This document shows positions 53,801-64,000 of a stretch of 64,000 nt of DNA, in pieces. The translations under genes were made by a program, and so were the position numbers. The notes below the pieces were generated by a model that saw nothing but the letters and a program-made list of their open reading frames with translations, was not told where the DNA came from and searched no databases. Source of the stretch: Vitellaria paradoxa (lineage: Eukaryota > Streptophyta > Magnoliopsida > Ericales > Sapotaceae); the NCBI GenBank assembly GCA_019916065.1, contig CM034243.1, positions 5,049,860 through 5,113,859 of the forward strand. The letters are read 5' to 3'. Numbering within the stretch: the first letter of the stretch is position 1; every line of letters begins with the position of its first letter.

Positions 53801-53949
53801 GAAGAACGAAATTTTAAAATCGATGATTTCAATTTTAAGATGCATAGTACAACTGTAGAAGGTAATTCGTAAAAATAATATTCTTTTATTTTACAAACTC
53901 TTTATTTTGGCTCGGTTTGGAGCTTAGGCTTAGGGTGGGGGGGGGGGGA

Positions 53950-56900
53950 ACTATTTTTTAACTGATTAATAGTTCGTTATTAAAAATTTAGATTTTTTTT
54001 TTCGTTGAGAAGACAAAAAAAATAGTCCTCCTATCTTTTTATTAATTTGCTATTTTTGGCTTTCATAATTTAAAAAAATTAAAATATAAGAAGATAAATT
54101 TGATAATTTAAAAAAAAAACAGAATATCCAAAAACTAAAAAGTTGGTTATACTTCCTAAACGTAATCTTTAGCTTGGTTTGCAAAGAAATAAATAGTTTT
54201 TTTTTTTTTTTAGCTAGGTTTTTAGTTTTTTATTAATTTGACATTTTAATCTTATATGATTTTAAAAAATTTAAAAAGTAAGAAAGTAGATTTAATCATT
54301 TCAAAAAAAAAAAAAAAATTTTGAGTATTTAGTTTGACATTTTTTATTTTTTTACGTTTTTTTTATTTTTTTTGGTCAAAAAGTTCTAAATATTTTTAAT
54401 TATTTTGCATTTCGTGTGTAAACTAGGGATGCCAACACGACAGATCAGATGTAAATATGGTAATATTCAAATTCGAACTCCGAAATCTCTATTTGTCTTT
54501 AAATCTGTCTCGAAATCTGAACAAATATTTTTTTAGGTCTTTATTCTCGCTCTAAATGGAGAACGGATATATTTACGGATATCAAAAAATCTAAACCCTC
54601 CATCTACCTCCAGATCTGCCCTTAACTTGATATATAACTTATTACTGCCAAATAATTTATTTCTAAACCAAAATAATATATAAACATTATTACAATAATA
54701 ATTTATCAAAGTAATACATAAATATATCAAAAACTAACATTTTATCAAAACACCATTTCACCAGTTGATACATAATTTTAAAGTATCAACATTGTTCTAA
54801 CTCAAAGTAACAAATACAAAATATAATGGTTGATAACATAATTATTAATCTTAATTTTTTGAACCTCCAAAAAGCATCCATATCCAAATTAGGCTGTTTA
54901 GGTATGTTCAGATATTTTACAGGGTATATCTGTACAGATTCGGATTGAAATATATAATTCGGGAGTGGATCAGGGCAAAGTCAATCTCATCCTATATCTG
55001 AAATACTACTTTTTAACTGATTACTAGTTCGTTATTAAAAATTTAGATTTTTTTTTCGTTGGGAAGACAAAAAAAATAGTTTTTCTATCTTTTTATTAAT
55101 TTGCTATTTTTGGCTTTCATAATTTAAAAAAATTAAAATATAAGAAGATAAATTTGATAGTTTAAAAAAAAAAACCGAATATCCAAAAACTAAAAAGTTG
55201 GTTATACTTCCTAAACGTAATCTTTAGCTTGGTTTGCAAAGAAATAAATTGTTTTTTTTTTTTTAGCTAGGTTTTTAGTTTTTTATTAATTTGACATTTT
55301 AATCTTATATGATTTTAAAAAATTTAAAAAGTAAGAAAGTAGATTTAATCATTTCAAAAAAAAATTAAAAAATTTTGAGTATTTAGTTTGACATTTTTTA
55401 TTTTTTTACGTTTTTTTTATTTTTTTTGGTCAAAAAGTTCCAAATATTTTTAATTATTTTACATTTCGTGTGTAAACTAGGGATGCCAACACGACAGATC
55501 AGATGTAAATATGGTAATATTCAAATTCGAACTCCAAAATCTCTATTTGTCTTTAAATCTATCTCGAAATCTGAACAAATATTTTTTTAGGTCTTTATTC
55601 TCGCTCTAAATGGAGAACGGATATATTTACGGATATCAAAAAATCTAAACCCTCCATCTACCTCCAGATCTGCCCTTAACTTGATATATAACTTATTACT
55701 GCCAATAATTTATTTCTAAACCAAAATAATATATAAACATTATTACAATAATAATTTATCAAAGTAATACATAAATATATCAAAAACTAACATTTTATCA
55801 AACCACCATTTCACCAATTGATACATAATTTTAAAGTATCAACATTGTTCTAACTCAAAGTAGCAAATACAAAATATAATGGTTGATAACATAATTATTA
55901 ATCTTAATTTTTTGAACCTCCAAAAAACATCCATATCCAAATTGGGCTGTTTAGGTATGTTCAGATATTTTACAGGGTATATCTGTACAGATTCGGATTG
56001 AAATATAGAATTCGGGAGTGGATCAGGGCAAAGCCAATCTCATCCTATATCTGAAATACTATTTTTTAACTGATTAATAGTTCGTTATTAAAAATTTAGA
56101 TTTTTTTTTTTCGTTGAGAAGACAAAAAAAAAAATAGTTTTTCTATCTTTTTATTAATTTGCTATTTTTGGCTTTCATAATTTAAAAAAATTAAAATATA
56201 AGAAGATAAATTTGATAGTTCAAAAAAAAAATCGAATATCCAAAACTAAAAAGTTGGTTATACTTCCTAAACGTAATCTTTAGCTTGGTTTGCAAAGAAA
56301 TAAATAGTTTTTTTTTTTTTTTAGCTAGGTTTTTAGTTTTTTATTAATTTGACATTTTAATCTTATATGATTTTAAAAAATTTAAAAAGTAAGAAAGTAG
56401 ATTTAATCATTTCAAAAAAAATTAAAAAATTTTGAGTATTTAGTTTGACATTTTTTATTTTTTTACGTTTTTTTTTATTTTTTTTGGTCAAAAAGTTCCA
56501 AATATTTTTAATTATTTTACATTTCGTGTGTAAACTAGGGATGCCAACACGACAGATCAGATGTAAATATGGTAATATTCAAATTCGAACTCCAAAATCT
56601 CTATTTGTCTTTAAATCTATCTCGAAATCTGAACAAATATTTTTTTAGGCCTTTATTCTCGCTCTAAATGGAGAACGGATATATTTACGGATATCAAAAA
56701 ATCTAAACCCTCCATCTACCTCCAGATCTGCCCTTAACTTGATATATAACTTATTACTGCCAAATAATGTATTTCTAAACCAAAATAATATATAAACATT
56801 ATTACAATAATAATTTATCAAAGTAATACATAAATATATCAAAAACTAACATTTTATCAAACCACCATTTCACCAATTGATACATAATTTTAAAGTATCA

Positions 56901-59900
56901 ACATTGTTCTAACTCAAAGTAGCAAATACAAAATATAATGGTTGATAACATAATTATTAATCTTAATTTTTTGAACCTCCAAAAAGCATCCATATCCAAA
57001 TTGGGCTGTTTAGGTATGTTCAGATATTTTACAGGGTATATCTGTACAGATTCGGATTGAAATATATAATTCGGGAGTGGATCAGGGCAAAGTCAATCTC
57101 ATCCTATATCTGAAATACTATTTTTTAACTGATTAATAGTTCGTTATTAAAAATTTAGATTTTTTTTTCGTTGAGAAGACAAAAAAAAAAAAAAATAGTT
57201 TTTCTATCTTTTTATTAATTTGCTATTTTTGGCTTTCATAATTTAAAAAAATTAAAATATAAGAAGATAAATTTGATAGTTTAAAAAAAAAAAACCGAAT
57301 ATCCAAAAACTAAAAAGTTGGTTATACTTCCTAAACGTAATCTTTAGCTTGGTTTGCAAAGAAATAAATTGTTTTTTTTTTTTTAGCTAGGTTTTTAGTT
57401 TTTTATTAATTTGACATTTTAATCTTATATGATTTTAAAAAATTTAAAAAGTAAGAAAGTAGATTTAATCATTTCAAAAAAAAATTAAAAAATTTTGAGT
57501 ATTTAGTTTGACATTTTTTATTTTTTTACGTTTTTTTTATTTTTTTTGGTCAAAAAGTTCCAAATATTTTTAATTATTTTACATTTCGTGTGTAAACTAG
57601 GGATGCCAACACGACAGATCAGATGTAAATATGGTAATATTCAAATTCGAACTCCAAAATCTCTATTTGTCTTTAAATCTATCTCGAAATCTGAACAAAT
57701 ATTTTTTTAGGTCTTTATTCTCGCTCTAAATGGAGAACGGATATATTTACGGATATCAAAAAATCTAAACCCTCCATCTACCTCCAGATCTGCCCTTAAC
57801 TTGATATATAACTTATTACTGCCAATAATTTATTTCTAAACCAAAATAATATATAAACATTATTACAATAATAATTTATCAAAGTAATACATAAATATAT
57901 CAAAAACTAACATTTTATCAAACCACCATTTCACCAATTGATACATAATTTTAAAGTATCAACATTGTTCTAACTCAAAGTAGCAAATACAAAATATAAT
58001 GGTTGATAACATAATTATTAATCTTAATTTTTTGAACCTCCAAAAAACATCCATATCCAAATTGGGCTGTTTAGGTATGTTCAGATATTTTACAGGGTAT
58101 ATCTGTACAGATTCGGATTGAAATATAGAATTCGGGAGTGGATCAGGGCAAAGCCAATCTCATCCTATATCTGAAATACTATTTTTTAACTGATTAATAG
58201 TTCGTTATTAAAAATTTAGATTTTTTTTTTTCGTTGAGAAGACAAAAAAAAAAATAGTTTTTCTATCTTTTTATTAATTTGCTATTTTTGGCTTTCATAA
58301 TTTAAAAAAATTAAAATATAAGAAGATAAATTTGATAGTTCAAAAAAAAAATCGAATATCCAAAAACTAAAAAGTTGGTTATACTTCCTAAACGTAATCT
58401 TTAGCTTGGTTTGCAAAGAAATAAATAGTTTTTTTTTTTTTTTAGCTAGGTTTTTAGTTTTTTATTAATTTGACATTTTAATCTTATATGATTTTAAAAA
58501 ATTTAAAAAGTAAGAAAGTAGATTTAATCATTTCAAAAAAAATTAAAAAATTTTGAGTATTTAGTTTGACATTTTTTATTTTTTTACGTTTTTTTTTATT
58601 TTTTTTGGTCAAAAAGTTCCAAATATTTTTAATTATTTTACATTTCGTGTGTAAACTAGGGATGCCAACACGACAGATCAGATGTAAATATGGTAATATT
58701 CAAATTCGAACTCCAAAATCTCTATTTGTCTTTAAATCTATCTCGAAATCTGAACAAATATTTTTTTAGGCCTTTATTCTCGCTCTAAATGGAGAACGGA
58801 TATATTTACGGATATCAAAAAATCTAAACCCTCCATCTACCTCCAGATCTGCCCTTAACTTGATATATAACTTATTACTGCCAAATAATGTATTTCTAAA
58901 CCAAAATAATATATAAACATTATTACAATAATAATTTATCAAAGTAATACATAAATATATCAAAAACTAACATTTTATCAAAACACCATTTCACCAGTTG
59001 ATACATAATTTTAAAGTATCAACATTGTTCTAACTCAAAGTAACAAATACAAAATATAATGGTTGATAACATAATTATTAATCTTAATTTTTTGAACCTC
59101 CAAAAAGCATCCATATCCAAATTAGGCTGTTTAGGTATGTTCAGATATTTTACAGGGTATATCTGTACAGATTCGGATTGAAATATATAATTCGGGAGTG
59201 GATCAGGGCAAAGTCAATCTCATCCTATATCTGAAATACTACTTTTTAACTGATTACTAGTTCGTTATTAAAAATTTAGATTTTTTTTTCGTTGGGAAGA
59301 CAAAAAAAATAGTTTTTCTATCTTTTTATTAATTTGCTATTTTTGGCTTTCATAATTTAAAAAAATTAAAATATAAGAAGATAAATTTGATAGTTTAAAA
59401 AAAAAAAACCGAATATCCAAAAACTAAAAAGTTGGTTATACTTCCTAAACGTAATCTTTAGCTTGGTTTGCAAAGAAATAAATAGTTTTTTTTTTTTTTA
59501 GCTAGGTTTTTAGTTTTTTATTAATTTGACATTTTAATCTTATATGATTTTAAAAAATTTAAAAAGTAAGAAAGTAGATTTAATCATTTCAAAAAAAAAA
59601 TTAAAAAATTTTGAGTATTTAGTTTGACATTTTTTATTTTTTTACGTTTTTTTTTATTTTTTTTGGTCAAAAAGTTCCAAATATTTTTAATTATTTTGCA
59701 TTTCGTGTGTAAACTAGGGATGCCAACACGACAGATCAGAGGTAAATATGGTAATATTCAAATTCGAACTCCGAAATCTCTATTTGTCTTTAAATCTATC
59801 TCGAAATCTGAACAAATATTTTTTTAGGTCTTTATTCTCGCTCTAAATGGAGAACGGATATATTTACGGATATCCAAAAATCTAAACCCTCCATCTACCT

Positions 59901-60292
59901 CCAGATCTGCCCTTAACTTGATATATAACTTATTATTGCCAAATAATTTATTTCTAAACCAAAATAAATATATAAACATTATTACAATAATAATTTATCA
60001 AAGTAATACATAAATATATCAAAAACTAACATTTTATCAAAGCACCATTTCACTAATTGATACATAATTTTAAAGTATCAACATTGTTCTAACTCAAAGT
60101 AGCAAATACAAAATATAATGGTTGATAACATAATTATTAATCTTAATTTTTTGAACCTCCAAAAAGCATCCATATCCAAATTGGGCTGTTTAGGTATGTT
60201 CAGATATTTTACAGGGTATATCTGTACAGATTCGGATTGAAATATAGAATTCGGGAGTGGATCAGGGCAAAGCCAATCTCATCCTATATCTG
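53950..60292. repeat. six-copy tandem array of a ~1.06-kb unit
   Basis: The landmark ACTGATTAATAGTTCG (or ACTGATTACTAG) starts copies at 53961, 55016, 56069, 57128, 58189 and 59249; GATGCCAACACGACAGATCA follows at 54428, 55482, 56540, 57602, 58661 and 59719. Spacings are 1053-1062 bp and copies are nearly identical apart from homopolymer lengths and scattered substitutions. Each unit joins a MITE-like half (TTTAGCTTGGTTTGC, TTAGCTAGGTTTTTAG, AATTTGACATTTTAATC) to a phrase-repeat half (GGATATATTTACGGATAT, CAGGGTATATCTGTACAG). Identical 65-67-codon frames recur only because the copies are identical. No transposase or structural protein is encoded. Confidence 0.95.
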
Positions 60293-60430
60293 ATTCGATG
60301 TTCGATTTTTTTAAAATAAAATCCAAATCCGATCCGATATCCAAAAAATCTAAATCTCACATTCACTTAGTTCGGGTAACGGATTGGATTCAGACGAGTT
60401 GGCTAAGATGGTCATCCTTGGCATAAACCC
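60293..60430. repeat. right flank of the array: remaining part of the phrase-repeat element
   Basis: After the last copy, the sequence departs from the unit and continues TTCGATGTTCGATT, CCAAATCCGATCCGATATCC and GGGTAACGGATTGGATTCAG. This is the same GGATAT/CCGATC phrase style, so the array probably expanded from within a larger element whose right end is here. Confidence 0.5.
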
Positions 60431-61848
60431 ATTTTTATTATCTAAAACTAGTTTTAAAATATAAGTGACCAAATATATTTTGTATTGTTTAAAAACGTAA
60501 AATAAAAAACGAGTCAAAACAAATACGTTAAAAAAACTCTTAACTACTAAAAAGTTATTTTTCCTAAAAGAAAAAAAAAACTATTTTTCTTTTTCATCCC
60601 AAACGAGACTAAGTTTGGGAAGCAAAAAAGTTAATTTTTTTTTAATGTTTGGGAAGGGAAAATTAAGTTTTTTAAGAGTTATTTTTTTCTTAATTTCACA
60701 TTTTTTATCTTTAGTTTTTTATTTTTTTGTTAATTTCACCTTTTTATCTTTTATGATTCAAAAAAAGCTAATAATGTAAAAGTGTAACTATGCACATTTT
60801 AGAAAAAAAAATCAAAAAATTGAGTAATGAAAAGTTAAGTAGCTAGCTTATTTTGCCAACGCACACTAAATTTGGGATTGGAAAAAAAATTTAACTTTTT
60901 TTGTTCGACTTGAGAAAAATTTTAATAGCTCATTTTTTTAATTTTTGTTCATTTAATATTTTTGCCGATTTAAAAGATGTTTGAACGATAGGGGTCGCTT
61001 GGATGAGGGTAAAGTAGCCCCTCAAAATTTTTGCCTGTGAACCCCACGTCTTTCACTTGGTTTGGCAGTCGAATGCACCTCCTCTCATCCCCGGTCTTTA
61101 TTTTGCGGCGTATTCAATTTAGCCCCCGCGGGAGGATAATTTTTGGGCTGGGTTGGGGTTAGCTAAAAATTATCTCCCTTCAAGTGGATAGATTTTTGAC
61201 CTTTTTAACTTTCGTTAATGGTATTGTTAACTTAATTAAAATAAATATAATACTAATAAAAAAATAATAGATAGGCCAACAAGTCAAATAAACATAATTA
61301 AAAAAATTTGATAATAACCAACAATTTAAAAGTACATATTTAAAAAAAAAATTTTTTAAATAAATTTGTAAAAATTAATTTTCAATGAAATAAATAATAT
61401 AACTTCAAATTGTCCAAAAATAATTAAATAGAGTGGGTTTTACAATTTAATATTTAATTTAATAGGTAACCAAGTTTGGGACACCACAAGGGTAAAAGAG
61501 TCATTTAATTGATTTTTCTATCATTCACCCCCTCTTATTTATAAAACATCAAAACTAAGTCAAAAGTTATCCCCCTCCATAAATATCACATCAATGTGGG
61601 ACAACCCTTTAAAAATAATACCCCTCTTATCTTATACCTCCTCTAAAACTTATCCCTCTAAAATTTTAACACCATCCAATCAGGCCCATAAGATAAATAT
61701 TTTAGGAAAATTCAAAAAATTAATAAGCTAGTCACTTTTTTATCCAAACGAACACTAACCATTGTCCGTTTGAGTTGGATTTGAGCGGAATAAAAAGGCT
61801 GAGAATTAAAGAGGAGGGAAGCGGGCAATTATTTGGGACGCTCATCGG
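60431..61848. other. intergenic region upstream of the PPR gene
   Basis: Contains a MITE-like stretch at about 60590-60870 (CCCAAACGAGACTAAGTTTGGG ... TTTTGCCAACGCACAC) related to the array's MITE half. A possible ~700-bp inverted-end element runs from about 60990 (GGGGTCGCTTGGATGAGGG) to 61687 (CATCCAATCAGGCCC). No gene; the PPR promoter should lie in the last ~150 bp. Confidence 0.45.
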
Positions 61849-64000
61849 ATGATATCAGTCCCAGTCAGAGTCACAATCCGAGTCCGTTGTTCATTTCTTT
61901 ATGTCAGTGGCTTTGCTCCTAAGCCACTCTTCAGTCACATCTCTTCCTTTTCCTTGTCAACCCTTCATACTAATAATCACCATACTTCCGCGGCAGCAGT
62001 GAACGGCTCACCACCATCATCCTCCCATGTTGGCAGTCTCTTGTCACTCTTGCAAGAGTTCTCCCAATGCCTTATCCGGGTTAAATCCATTCATGCTCAA
62101 ATCATTACCAATTCACTATCTGCACACCAATTTTTGGCCACCGGACTTGTGCGGGCCTACTCTGATTTGGGTACTACGGAAGCTGCCCGCAGCGTGTTCG
62201 ATCAAATTCCCCACCCACGAGTGTTTCTGTGTAATGCCATGATGAATGGGTATTTGCGAAATGAGCTGTACGACGAGACCCTGGAGTTATTCCAGATTAT
62301 GGTGGGTGGTGGTGATGGTTTGGAAATCGATAGTTGCACTTGTACTTTCGCGCTCAAAGCTTGTACGGGTTGTTGGATTATGAGAGGGGGATGGGGATAC
62401 TCAGATTAGCTACAGAGAGGGGGATGACAAGTGATCGGTATCTTGGAAGCTCGGTGATTATCTTCTTGCTTAAATTTGATCTTATTGATGAAGCGCAAAA
62501 GGTATTCGATTGCATCCGCAATAGGGATGTTGTTTGTTGGAATTCAATGATTGTAGGTTATGTGCAGGGCTGCTACTTCGGTGAGGCTCTTGATTTATTT
62601 TTGGAGATGCGTGGTTGTGGAATTAAGCCAACTCCAGTAACTATGGTGGGCTTGATCCAGGCATGTGGAAGGATTGGAAATTTACAATTTGGAAAATATA
62701 TTCATGGATGCGTACTTGGATTGGGTATGGGTAAGGATATTCGGGCGCTTACATCATTGGTTGATATGTATAGCAAAATGGGTGACACTCAAAGCGCTAT
62801 TTCGGTTTTTGAGAGGATGCCCGTGAAAAGTTTGGTATCTTGGAATGCGATGATCTCAGGGTGCATTCAAAATGGTTTGGTGAATGAGACATTTGACCTG
62901 TTTCATAGGTTAGTCAAGACTGGTTGTGGATTTGATTCAGCAACTATTGTTAGCCTCCTTCAGGGTTGTTCACAAACAACTGATTTAGGCCGTGGAAAGA
63001 TTCTGCACGGATGCATCTTAAGAAAGGGTCTTGAACTAAATCTTATTTTATCAACTGCACTTGTTGATATGTATTCCAAATGTGGTGCCTTAGAGCTGGC
63101 AAATTTCGTGTTTAACAGTATGAAATATAGGAATGTGATAACATGGACTTCTATGCTGGTAGGACTAGCCCAAAATGGGCAAGCAGAGGACGCCTTGAAA
63201 TTATTTCATAAGATGCTAGAGGAGGAAGTTACTGCCAATATCGTCACTCTTGTTAGTTTGGTCCATTGTTGTGCTCATCTAGGCTCTTTGAGGAAAGGAA
63301 AAAGTGTGCATGGTCATTTAATTCGTCGTGGTTTTGCTTTTGACATGGTTAACATGACAGCCCTAATTGATATGTATGCCAAGTGTGGAAAAGTGAAATC
63401 TGCTGAAAGGGTGTATGAAAATGGGCCTTTCTATAAAGATGTTATTTTATGGAACTCTATGATAACAGGCTATGGGATACATGGTCATGGAAATCAAGCT
63501 ATTAGTGTGTATAATAAAATGATAGACGAGGGAGTGGAGCCAAATCAAGCTACCTTTGTTGCTCTTCTAGCTGCTTGTAGTCACTCAGGGCTAGTGGATG
63601 AGGGGATCAGTCTATTTAGAAGTATGGAAAAAGTCCATAATATCAAGCCTAATGAGAAACACTATGCATGCTTTGTGGATCTTCTTGGTCGAGCAGGTCG
63701 TCTTGAAGAGGCTGAGGCATTTATTAGAAAAATGCCTTTTGAACCAGGATGTGCTGTTCTTGAAGCTTTGCTGAGTGGGTGTCTCACTAACAAAAACATC
63801 AATATGGGTTGTAGAAACTGCAGATAGATTGCTTGAGTTAGATGCCATGAACCCTGCAGTTTATGTTATTTATCCAATATATATGCAGAAGCTAAGAGAT
63901 GGGATAAAGTAGATTACGTTCGAGGCCTCATGAGAAAACAGGGGCTAAAGAAAATACCTGGATATAGCTTGAATGAAGTAGGAAACCAGGTCCACACATT
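61849..64000 (+). CDS. PLS-class pentatricopeptide repeat protein, runs off window
   Basis: An intronless gene for an organelle-targeted RNA-binding protein, of the class used mostly in RNA editing. The start at 61849 gives an N-terminus rich in Arg, Ser and Val with almost no acids, as in a mitochondrial or plastid presequence. Successive PPR motifs follow, with typical P, L and S wording: VKSIHAQIITNSL, VFDQIPHPRVFLCNAMMNGY, DVVCWNSMIVGYVQG, ALTSLVDMYSKMGD, LVSWNAMISGCIQNG, STALVDMYSKCGALELA, NVITWTSMLVGLAQNG and ACSHSGLVDEGISLFRSM. An E-type C-terminus begins near 63660 with HYACFVDLLGRAGRLEEAEA and continues to the end (IPGYSLNEV). Whether a DYW domain follows is unseen. Frame changes occur at GGG 62367-62369, GGG 63806-63808 and TTT 63869-63871, each repaired by one added base. 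The exact orthologue is not recognised. Confidence 0.9.

Noticed and set aside
54533..59827. Recurrent identical 65-67-codon open frames in the ~1.06-kb units
   Set aside because: They recur only because the units are near-identical copies. They are AT-rich, lack any recognisable domain and have no promoter or gene context.

Overview
This is a nuclear segment from a flowering plant, probably a dicot. It has long AT-rich introns with GT/GC-AG borders, typical angiosperm housekeeping proteins, a PLS-class PPR gene, MITE-like inverted-repeat elements and decayed LINEs. The species cannot be named from the sequence. No tRNA, rRNA, CRISPR array or operon was seen.

Layout. (1) 98-3167, +: 3' part of a UMP-CMP kinase gene. 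(2) 4466-7338, -: two-exon organellar-type uL18 (L18p/L5e family) ribosomal protein gene. (3) 9891-11313, -: DCC1, a cohesion and Ctf18-RFC subunit, with a probable noncoding leader exon near 12.9-13.06 kb. (4) 15450-33166, +: DNA2 (JHS1) helicase/nuclease, 34 inferred exons over 17.7 kb. (5) 33901-42382, -: eIF3b, 11 exons, tail-to-tail with DNA2. (6) 46586-51437, -: TITAN9-like coiled-coil protein, 8 coding exons and a probable leader exon near 53.6-53.8 kb. (7) 61849 to beyond the window end, +: intronless PLS-class PPR gene.

Between and inside the genes lie a six-copy tandem array of a ~1.06-kb unit (53.95-60.29 kb), a ~1.85-kb putative terminal-inverted-repeat element built of palindrome-bearing repeats (44.15-46.02 kb), a 51-bp minisatellite (52.47-52.78 kb), two decayed LINE fragments in introns of DNA2 and the TITAN9-like gene, several MITE-like elements, and a diverged direct repeat flanking DCC1.

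Every gene contains single-base frame changes. Most are in short homopolymer runs and most look like loss of one base, while nearly all splice junctions and the protein content are preserved. I read these genes as functional loci carrying residual consensus errors, not as pseudogenes. Exon boundaries were inferred by eye from splice consensus, reading phase and remembered family similarity, so they are models.

The genes are independent transcription units. The only functional theme is that DCC1 and DNA2, divergent neighbours, both act at replication forks. I found no evidence of a previously undescribed biological system. The tandem array and the palindrome-rich element are the most unusual structures.
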